Assembly: GCA_964582985.1 (NCBI GenBank)
Contig: CAZOUM010000001.1
Span: 48,510 to 112,509 of the forward strand
Direction of reading: 5' to 3'
Source of the DNA: CAZQYB01 sp964582985
Lineage (GTDB): Bacteria > Planctomycetota > Phycisphaerae > Sedimentisphaerales > Anaerobacaceae
Length of the DNA: 64,000 bases
Both the position numbers and the translations under genes were made by a program. The notes under the pieces were generated by a model, which worked only from the letters and a program-made list of their open reading frames with translations, was not told the DNA's origin and searched no databases. Below, one piece after another: positions 43,745 to 50,874 of the stretch; positions within the stretch are counted from its first letter, which is position 1; every line of letters begins with the position of its first letter.

Positions 43745-46072
43745 ATGGAAGTGAGAACGAGTTTTATAATGAAGGGTTTGATATTGCTGATGTCGTTGCT
43801 GCAAACCACCGGCGTCCTCCGGGGAGCAGAGCCGGCCGATAACTTGTTCCCGTCATTTGCCGACAAACATACTATTGCTTTGTGGCTTTTTGATGAGACG
43901 CAGTATCCCCACACAACGCTGACAGACGCCGGTAAGTATGAATATGACCTGCGCTTGCAAGAAGGCGGTAAACTGGTTGCCGGCAAATTTGGCAATGCCC
44001 TGAAAGTGACACCGGGGCCTGAGCACGTGGTCAGTTACGCCGGCTTTAAGGGTTCTGTTCCAATCGACGAGATGAGAGAAAAGGACGGCACACCAAGCGG
44101 TCTTTGGGGACCTGCCGTGGCACCCAAGAAAATATTGAGCACGTTGGCCAGCGGCAACTGGACTTGTGAATTCTGGCTTAAGCTTGCCTCTGTCCCCACC
44201 GCTGAGGTCACGGTCATCGACTTGGGACAGGCCTACGAGCCCGGGTTTTCAGTAATCCTGCCGAGAACCGTTGGGACAGGGGCCTTTGAGGTCAGAAACA
44301 CTTACGCCGGTGTTGAAGCTCTCTGTCAGACAAAACTGACTCCCGGACGCTGGAACCACATCACCTTCACATGGGACGGCTCAACTATACGCCACTTTAC
44401 CAACGGAATCGAACGGGACGCTGTCGAAGTCTCAAACATACAAAGACGGCCGACGCCTGCCGTTATCGAGTTGGAGGACCGTGACCACGGCAGTTTTGGT
44501 TTCTCTAAAGACAAGAGCTTTGAATGGCGCAGGAAACATCGGTTTAATTTCACCGTAGGGCACGACCGTCAGGGCAATAAGGGCCTTGATGGTCTAATTG
44601 ACGAGCTGCGGTTGTCTGACACCATTCGCTATTCAAAGAATTTTGCAGTGCCGGGCAGTTTTTCGCGCAACTACGGTCCGAGTGCACCGAAGCCGGCCGT
44701 AGCAAACGGACCGCCTCTCTTATTCGCGTCGAATTCTCCCAAAGGCACGGTGCAGCTCGGTTCACGAAAGCATCTTTTCATCGATGACGCTCTGATTGAC
44801 ACAAAGCAGGATGTCCGGCTGACCTGCAATCCGCCAACCAATCGACAGGACCTTAATTTCAGACCAGAAAAATCAGCTTGGCGGGCCTCGGCGGTTGATA
44901 TAGACGGCAAGGTCTATATGTACATCCCTGATGGCTACGGGTCGGAAAAGGGCATAACACGCCTGCGTATTTCCGAAGATGGGATTAACTTTAAAAAGCC
45001 CGAATTGGGAGTTGTTGAATATGAAGGCTCGACCAGGAATGACTTCGTTTTTTACGGCGCACCTTTCTATGGCACTATGTTCCGCGACCTCAATCCCAAT
45101 ATCAGTCCTGAGGAAAAATTCAAATTGACTGCGTGGGTGGCGAACCGTGGGATTTACCTGTATATGTCACCGGACGGCATACGCTGGCGGCGAAATGAAA
45201 CGTGCATGCTGCCGCTTGTCAGCGGCGGCGGGGCCGAAACCTACTGGGACGACCAGCGAGGAGTATATGTGGATTTCATAAAGCGCGACAGCAGTTTCAA
45301 GACTCAAAGCTGTCGCGGCGGCGGACGACGGGCTGTTATGTTTGAGACGCGCAGGATTCACAGGACTTGGCCCTTCAACGCTTTGGAACAGCCGTATTAC
45401 GAGGGTTGGCCTATGCCCGCTGTCACTTGTGAGGCCCCCATTATATTTGGACCAGATAAGAACGGACAGGTTTATCGCACCCGCGCGATAAAATATCCTT
45501 GGGCGCCGGATACGTACTTAGCATTTGTCTGGCGTTTTGGAGAAGGCGAAAGAAGACAGGTTGACCTTGGCGTCAGCCGGGATGGTATCCACTGGAAGTG
45601 CTGCGCCGACGAAACGTGGTACATGACCCCCGGTTCGGATGAGGAAGTGTTATCGTTGTATGGGTTGATACGTCGAGGCGATGAAATCTGGCAGTATGCC
45701 GATTATGGCGGTGCACACGGAGGCGGTAAGCGGCGAATCTACGCACGGCTGACACAGCGGCTGGATGGATTTGTTTCGCTCGACGCCGGGGCCAAATCCG
45801 GATGGGCGATTACCCGTCCGCTGATTTTCAAGGGTCGCAGACTGATGCTAAATGTGGCTGCGCGAGGGTCAATACGCGTGGCGGTCCTCGATAGAAAAGG
45901 TAACGAACTAAAGGGTTTTGCCCTTGCCGATTGTGACCCGGTCATAGGGGACGCAACGAGCTACTTGGTGAGCTGGCAGAAAAATACTGATATGAGCAGA
46001 CTTGCGGGCAGGGTCATCCGACTAAAGTTCGAAATGCAAGACGCAAAACTTTATGCGTTCAAGTTCGACTAA
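43745..46072 (+). CDS. Exported LamG-domain protein with probable glycan-active propeller
   Basis: 775 residues from the ATG at 43745 (AAGGAGA 5 bases upstream; an in-frame upstream ATG at 43661 is unlikely). Signal peptide at the N-terminus (MKGLILLMSLLQTTGVLRGA, within the first 30 residues). Residues about 35-310 form a LamG/concanavalin-like domain: HTIALWLFDETQYPH, WTCEFWLKLASVP, GRWNHITFTWDGSTIRHFTN, IDELRLSDTIRYSK. The second half (from about residue 340, RKHLFIDDALIDTKQD) has the repeated strand pattern of a five-bladed propeller like GH32/43/BNR proteins: ITRLRISEDGINFKKPELGV, YMSPDGIRWRRNE, DLGVSRDGIHWKCCADE, and NVAARGSIRVAVLDRKGNEL. Catalytic residues are not assigned. Expression may be governed by the divergent WYL regulator. 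Confidence 0.8.
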   Translation: MEVRTSFIMKGLILLMSLLQTTGVLRGAEPADNLFPSFADKHTIALWLFDETQYPHTTLTDAGKYEYDLRLQEGGKLVAGKFGNALKVTPGPEHVVSYAGFKGSVPIDEMREKDGTPSGLWGPAVAPKKILSTLASGNWTCEFWLKLASVPTAEVTVIDLGQAYEPGFSVILPRTVGTGAFEVRNTYAGVEALCQTKLTPGRWNHITFTWDGSTIRHFTNGIERDAVEVSNIQRRPTPAVIELEDRDHGSFGFSKDKSFEWRRKHRFNFTVGHDRQGNKGLDGLIDELRLSDTIRYSKNFAVPGSFSRNYGPSAPKPAVANGPPLLFASNSPKGTVQLGSRKHLFIDDALIDTKQDVRLTCNPPTNRQDLNFRPEKSAWRASAVDIDGKVYMYIPDGYGSEKGITRLRISEDGINFKKPELGVVEYEGSTRNDFVFYGAPFYGTMFRDLNPNISPEEKFKLTAWVANRGIYLYMSPDGIRWRRNETCMLPLVSGGGAETYWDDQRGVYVDFIKRDSSFKTQSCRGGGRRAVMFETRRIHRTWPFNALEQPYYEGWPMPAVTCEAPIIFGPDKNGQVYRTRAIKYPWAPDTYLAFVWRFGEGERRQVDLGVSRDGIHWKCCADETWYMTPGSDEEVLSLYGLIRRGDEIWQYADYGGAHGGGKRRIYARLTQRLDGFVSLDAGAKSGWAITRPLIFKGRRLMLNVAARGSIRVAVLDRKGNELKGFALADCDPVIGDATSYLVSWQKNTDMSRLAGRVIRLKFEMQDAKLYAFKFD

Positions 46073-46266
46073 GTTCTGCCTGTTTGGCCTGTTTTCGTCG
46101 CCGTTTTGCGGAAATGCTGCAGTACGGCGGTGAGATTGTCGATTAGAGACAAAAGGAACTCGCCGTAACTGGAATTTTGAAATTTACTGGACAGGGGTGG
46201 CTAATATTGCTAACATTAGGATTCTGGTAGATTAGTGAATCTTTTAGAAGATAGAGGTGGCTTGGT

Positions 46267-46500
46267 ATGGCACATAAAAAGGGACAAGGCTCTTCAAGAA
46301 ACGGAAGAGACAGCAATGCGAAATACAGAGGCGTCAAGCTCTTTGCCGGCCAGCAGGTAAAGGCTGGCTCAATCATCGTCCGCCAGTGCGGAACGAAGTT
46401 CTTCGCCGGCTCTAACGTCGGTATGGGAAGGGACTATACACTGTTCGCAAGAGCAGGTGGAACAGTCCGCTTCCAGGGCAGAAAAGTTCACGTCGTCTGA
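46267..46500 (+). CDS. rpmA: 50S ribosomal protein L27
   Basis: 77 residues, near the normal length of the mature protein. It begins MAHKKGQGSSRNGRDSNAKY and continues RGVKLFAGQQVKAGSIIVRQ, GTKFFAGSNVGMGRDYTLFA, which is characteristic for L27 near the peptidyl-transferase centre. GAGGTGG precedes the ATG at 46267. The partner gene rplU (L21), normally upstream, is absent from the 194 bases before it; the previous gene is the LamG protein. obgE follows, as in most bacteria, but after a terminator. Confidence 0.98.
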   Translation: MAHKKGQGSSRNGRDSNAKYRGVKLFAGQQVKAGSIIVRQCGTKFFAGSNVGMGRDYTLFARAGGTVRFQGRKVHVV

Positions 46501-46529
46501 CAAATAATGGACACCTTGCAAGAGAAAAG

Positions 46530-46555
46530 GGATGGTTTCATACCATCCTTTTTTT
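46530..46555 (+). terminator. Strong Rho-independent terminator between rpmA and obgE
   Basis: GGATGGT (46530-46536) pairs with ACCATCC (46542-46548) around a 5-base loop and is followed by seven T. It begins 29 bases after the rpmA stop and 53 bases before obgE, so rpmA is probably expressed in excess over obgE. Confidence 0.9.
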
Positions 46556-46582
46556 GTTTAGAATGCCCACGAGGTACATGCT

Positions 46583-47590
46583 ATGTTTATTGACGAGGCA
46601 AAAATCTGGGTCAAGGCTGGAGACGGCGGCAGCGGCTGCGTCAGCTTCCGCCGTGAAAAATTCGTCCCCAAAGGCGGTCCCGACGGCGGCGACGGCGGAA
46701 GAGGAGGCAGCGTCTATTTCCAGACCGTTGAAAATCTCGATACCCTGTTGGATTTTGCCGGCAAGCACCACTGGAACGCTGAAAACGGCGAACCCGGCTC
46801 AGGGAACAACAAACACGGTGCAGACGGCGAAGACCTGACAATTAATGTCCCCCCCGGCACTCTCATCTACGATATCGATTTCGACCTGCTGCTTAAAGAC
46901 CTTAACGAGGTCGATATGAAGGTGCGCGTCTGCCGTGGTGGAAGGGGGGGAAAGGGCAATAAGGCCTTTGCAACGCCTACGAACCAAACCCCAAGAAATG
47001 CCGGGCCCGGCAAAAAAGGCCAGGAAAGGAATTTAAGGCTCGAATTAAAACTCATCGCTGATGTCGGCCTTGTTGGTATGCCAAATGCCGGAAAAAGCAC
47101 GCTCATCTCACGCTGCTCAGCGGCAAGGCCGAAAATCGCCGATTATCCGTTCACCACCGTAGAGCCGGTGCTTGGAATTGTCGAACTAAGCGACTTCCGC
47201 AGGTTCGTTTTAGCAGATATCCCGGGCCTCATCGAAGGTGCACACAGCGGGGCAGGCCTCGGCTTTGAGTTTCTAAAACACATAGAAAGAACTCGAATCA
47301 TCGTGCACATCCTTGATATAATGCCTACTGACGGCTCCAACCCCACGGAAAATTATTATGCCATACGCCGTGAGCTGGAGCAGTACAGCAAGGCCTTGAC
47401 ACAGAAAGCTGAAATTATTGTCGCCAACAAAATCGACCTCGACCCGGATGGAAAAATAGTCAAAGACTTGAAAAAGGAGCTTAACAAAACGCTTTACCCA
47501 ATCTCAGCGGTGACCGGCGCCGGAGTTAAGGAATTGACCGAACTATTATGGCAAAAGGTTAAGCAAACAAAAGCCGCCGCGGAACGATAA
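46583..47590 (+). CDS. obgE: GTPase ObgE
   Basis: 335 residues. The glycine-rich Obg domain is visible (VKAGDGGSGCVSFRREKFVP, GPDGGDGGRGGSVYFQTVEN and RGGRGGKGNKAFATPTNQTP), followed by the G domain with VGMPNAGKSTLIS (G1, near residue 165), TTVEPVLGIV (G2), ADIPGLIEGAH (G3), NKIDL (G4). The protein is shorter than E. coli ObgE because the C-terminal OCT extension is missing. Obg takes part in late 50S assembly and stress response, in keeping with linkage to rpmA. The start ATG at 46583 gives the canonical MFIDEAKI. Confidence 0.98.
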   Translation: MFIDEAKIWVKAGDGGSGCVSFRREKFVPKGGPDGGDGGRGGSVYFQTVENLDTLLDFAGKHHWNAENGEPGSGNNKHGADGEDLTINVPPGTLIYDIDFDLLLKDLNEVDMKVRVCRGGRGGKGNKAFATPTNQTPRNAGPGKKGQERNLRLELKLIADVGLVGMPNAGKSTLISRCSAARPKIADYPFTTVEPVLGIVELSDFRRFVLADIPGLIEGAHSGAGLGFEFLKHIERTRIIVHILDIMPTDGSNPTENYYAIRRELEQYSKALTQKAEIIVANKIDLDPDGKIVKDLKKELNKTLYPISAVTGAGVKELTELLWQKVKQTKAAAER

Positions 47591-47593
47591 GCA

Positions 47594-48379
47594 ATGAACG
47601 TAATCGCAGTAGATATCGGCAATACGAATATCACAATTGGCCTTTTCCTCAAAGGCGAGGAAAAGCTCGTCAAATCAGTCCCAGGCGGCTCCGAGTTGAA
47701 ATTGACAGAATTTCTAAAGTCAGCTTGGCAGGAAACTCCCGTCGCCAAAAGTTCGAAAGAAAAAAAGCGCGACGGCGTTATTGTAGTAAGCTCCGTTAAA
47801 CCGGCCTGGACAAAGGCTGTCCAACAGGTCGCAAAGAAAACCCTCGGGGAAAAGGTCTACATTATCGGCAAAGACATACCCCTGCCGATTACTTTGTGGG
47901 TTGATGAGCCTGAGGAAGTAGGTACTGACAGAGTGGTCTCAGCCGCTGCGGCCTATGACGTTGTTGAAGATGCGGTAGTCGTTGCTGATTTCGGCACGGC
48001 CGTTACCATAGACCTCGTTGACCAAAACGGCGTTTTTCAGGGCGGCGTCATCTGTCCGGGTTTCGAAATCAGTGCAGAGGCGCTGGAAAAGAATACTGCC
48101 CAACTGCCGAAGATAAACGTCACTAAGCCAAAAGCGCCCTACGGCAAAAATACTCCCGAGGCCATCAATTGCGGCCTGTATTATTCCGCCGTCGCGACGT
48201 TGCAGGAGGTAATCAGGCGATACGCGGAAAAAATCGGCAGATGGCCGCAAACCGTTATCACCGGCGCCGCCGCAGAGCTTATAAAGGACGACTGCGACTT
48301 TATAGATTCCTATGTACCTAACCTGGTCGTAAAAGGCATTGCTTTAGCCTATCGAAAACACATCGAACAAAAGGAGTAA
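47594..48379 (+). CDS. coaX: Type III pantothenate kinase
   Basis: 261 residues, normal length. It phosphorylates pantothenate, the first step of coenzyme A synthesis. The ASKHA fold shows AVDIGNTNITIGLF at the N-terminus, VADFGTAVTIDLV near residue 132 with the catalytic Asp, GGVICPGFEISAEAL and GAAAELI. The start ATG at 47594 follows the obgE stop by 3 bases, so translation is coupled. Presence of CoaX rather than CoaA agrees with other planctomycetes and many anaerobes. Confidence 0.97.
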   Translation: MNVIAVDIGNTNITIGLFLKGEEKLVKSVPGGSELKLTEFLKSAWQETPVAKSSKEKKRDGVIVVSSVKPAWTKAVQQVAKKTLGEKVYIIGKDIPLPITLWVDEPEEVGTDRVVSAAAAYDVVEDAVVVADFGTAVTIDLVDQNGVFQGGVICPGFEISAEALEKNTAQLPKINVTKPKAPYGKNTPEAINCGLYYSAVATLQEVIRRYAEKIGRWPQTVITGAAAELIKDDCDFIDSYVPNLVVKGIALAYRKHIEQKE

Positions 48380-48392
48380 GCTTATCTGACTT

Positions 48393-49577
48393 ATGAGCAC
48401 ATTTGCTGCTGTAATGACCGGCAAAGGCACCGGTGCTATATCAACTATCCAGGTTTTCGGCGATTCAGCCGAGGCCCTCATAAAAAAAATATTCAAACCA
48501 ACTGCCAACAAACCGGCAATTTTCGAGCGCGGCAAAATTTTGCTTGGGCAAATCACCAATGGCGCCCGGACTATCGACCAGGTTGTAATCGGCTGCGAGT
48601 CATCACACAGCTTCGCAATAAACTGTCACGGCAATCCACTTATCGTCGCTGATATAATGAAACTACTGGCCCGGCACGGAGCGACACTGATAACCGCGCA
48701 AGAACTTTTAACTAAAATCCTATCCACACAAAAATACGCTAATACAATCGAACTCGAAGCTAAATTAGCTCAGCCAAAAGCTAAAACAATCGAGGGAACC
48801 AAAATAATCGCAAATCAAATTGATGCCGGCCTAAGCAAGAAGGCGAAAGAATGGCTGCAAAACTTAAACGCGATGTCACTCAAGGATATCAGTGCTGACG
48901 CCGAACAGATACTCCAGGCGAGTCAAAAAGCGAAACTAATCATTGCTGGCTGCACGATTGTGCTATCAGGCCCACCGAACACCGGCAAAAGCACACTTCT
49001 TAATTGTCTTGCCGGCAGGCAAAAAGCAATCGTCACCGATATCAAAGGCACGACAAGAGACTGGGTCAGTGCCCAATGCAAAATCGCCCCACTTTCCGCA
49101 GAAATAATTGACACGGCAGGATTGGATGGAAAACTTCCCGAAACATCGAAGCAAACCGTCGAAAAACTATCTCAACAGAAAACCGCCCAAGTATTGGAAC
49201 GGGCGGATTTGGTCCTGCTCGTACTGGACAATAGCCGGACAGCCGAACAGCTTGACGACTTACTGCTTGAAAAAATCGCCGACAAAAAAGTGCTGGCGAT
49301 ATTGAACAAAGCTGACCTGCCCGCTAGGCTGGATGCCAGTAAATTGCCCAGGATTTTAAGCAACACTGTGCAAATAAGTGCGAAGTTCGGCACAGGAATC
49401 GAAAAGCTACTCAAAAAAATCCGAGAGATATCCGGCGTCGCCGATTTTGACTTTCACGCCACTGTATGTTTCGCCAAGCGACAGCAAAACCTATTAAAAA
49501 AATTGCAAAAGGCTAATTCCAAACCCCAGGCGGCCTCAATCATAACGGAGTTGTTAAACGGCCCAATCTCCTTATAA
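48393..49577 (+). CDS. mnmE: Shortened MnmE-like tRNA modification GTPase
   Basis: 394 residues, versus about 450 in well-studied MnmE, which with MnmG installs the cmnm5 group at wobble uridine of certain tRNAs. The N-terminal domain has the pattern of the folate-binding part (TGKGTGAISTIQVFGDSA) and the central helical segment. The G domain is complete: SGPPNTGKSTLLNC (G1, residues 193-201), GTTRD (G2), DTAGLDG (G3), NKADL (G4). At the end, where MnmE carries the essential CIGK with its catalytic Cys, this protein terminates in ELLNGPISL. It thus appears to lack the Cys. Starts 13 bases after coaX. Alternatives: a GTPase-only relative. Confidence 0.88.
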   Translation: MSTFAAVMTGKGTGAISTIQVFGDSAEALIKKIFKPTANKPAIFERGKILLGQITNGARTIDQVVIGCESSHSFAINCHGNPLIVADIMKLLARHGATLITAQELLTKILSTQKYANTIELEAKLAQPKAKTIEGTKIIANQIDAGLSKKAKEWLQNLNAMSLKDISADAEQILQASQKAKLIIAGCTIVLSGPPNTGKSTLLNCLAGRQKAIVTDIKGTTRDWVSAQCKIAPLSAEIIDTAGLDGKLPETSKQTVEKLSQQKTAQVLERADLVLLVLDNSRTAEQLDDLLLEKIADKKVLAILNKADLPARLDASKLPRILSNTVQISAKFGTGIEKLLKKIREISGVADFDFHATVCFAKRQQNLLKKLQKANSKPQAASIITELLNGPISL

Positions 49578-49596
49578 TAATGACAAGAATAAAGAA

Positions 49597-50772
49597 ATGG
49601 AACTGGAAATAAAAGACAAAAAGGCGCTCATCGGTATTTGGAAGGTAATTTCTTGGCTGGATTACCGGAGGTGGAATCCCGAAAGTTCTTATGACTTTAT
49701 CAATTTTTTCCCAAGCGACTTCACGAATTCCGAGAGAATCCTTACCCACTGGCTTAGTTATATTACAGACAGGCAAATGCCGTTTGAATTGATTTGGGAT
49801 AAAGGCGGACACGTTCTTTCCGAAATAGTACTTAAATACTCAAGATGCCAACTATCCACAGACGAAACACTCGATAATCATTACGAGAAATACTGTGACC
49901 ACTCAGGTAGAGAGCGTTATAGGTTTAGATCTTCAGATGATATCACTTTCGCATCTAGGTACATTACCGATGACTACCAAAGCATCAAACAAACACTAGA
50001 AGTTCTTGACCGTCCCGCATATAAGAGGAACATCACGGCTTATATTATCGAGGCCTTAGAAAAATTCAAAAGCGAAGAAGATCTTTTGCTACGAGTGGCA
50101 TGCGCGCTGCATTTGCTTACGTATCGACTTGATCAGAAAAAAGCAAATGCCGAAAAAGCAATACAAGGTGTAAATGATTGTCAAGAATTCGATAAAAGAC
50201 TCACTATATTCAAAAGGACCTCCACAAGTGACAAAAAAAGACTTTGGTGTTGCGTTCGAGATTACAAAAAAGGCCTATACCAACAAATATTTAACCGAGC
50301 GATTAAAGAAGTTGCGGTGGACGGAGCAGAAGAATTAATCAATATATGGAATAGTCTACCAATGGATCAAATAGAACTCCCTGGCGATGTTTGGAATAAC
50401 AGTCCATTATTCAGAAATAATTTGTTTGCAAATGTCCTGGATATTGATAGTGTTCCAAAAGGCTGGGGCATGCCAAAAATTATTAGAGAACTTTATAGCC
50501 AGTTGAAAAACAAGGAGGAAATCAATGATTTTTACCCAGAGCAATTTGATGTCACGTTCGATTTTGTTCCAAGAATGTGCAGCAAGAAACTTTGTAACGT
50601 TTGTCCCTTCGGCCAGAATGGCGTCGAATCAATTTGCATACCAACCCCAAATAAATATTGTCCAGTAGCTCTCGTAAGCTCTGGTTACATCACCAGGTGC
50701 GTAGGAGACCAAGATGAATGCATTCTCAGAAAAGGCGTGGGCAAAGGAATATGCAAAGGGGCATTACGGTAA
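49597..50772 (+). CDS. Orphan protein with eight-Cys C-terminal cluster
   Basis: 391 residues, not recognised. Residues 1-320 are mostly helical and charged without signal peptide or membrane segments. The C-terminal 64 residues carry eight cysteines at about 328, 333, 336, 347, 355, 368, 375 and 386, spaced C-x4-C-x2-C-x10-C-x7-C-x12-C-x6-C-x10-C, of which CSKKLCNVCPFGQNGVESIC resembles the loop that holds a 4Fe-4S cluster in DNA glycosylases; a zinc site is equally possible. The coding sequence is clearly more A+T-rich than neighbouring mnmE and mutS, which suggests later acquisition. It lies 19 bases after mnmE and 102 before mutS on the same strand. A DNA- or RNA-linked role is only a guess from context. 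Confidence 0.6.
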   Translation: MELEIKDKKALIGIWKVISWLDYRRWNPESSYDFINFFPSDFTNSERILTHWLSYITDRQMPFELIWDKGGHVLSEIVLKYSRCQLSTDETLDNHYEKYCDHSGRERYRFRSSDDITFASRYITDDYQSIKQTLEVLDRPAYKRNITAYIIEALEKFKSEEDLLLRVACALHLLTYRLDQKKANAEKAIQGVNDCQEFDKRLTIFKRTSTSDKKRLWCCVRDYKKGLYQQIFNRAIKEVAVDGAEELINIWNSLPMDQIELPGDVWNNSPLFRNNLFANVLDIDSVPKGWGMPKIIRELYSQLKNKEEINDFYPEQFDVTFDFVPRMCSKKLCNVCPFGQNGVESICIPTPNKYCPVALVSSGYITRCVGDQDECILRKGVGKGICKGALR

Positions 50773-50874
50773 GCTGGGATGAACTGGTCAGGGCTTCCGT
50801 GTTTTTTTCGCCATCCAGTTTTTCGGCTTATATAACATATGTACAGTACGTACAAGGATTGAAGTTCAAAAATA

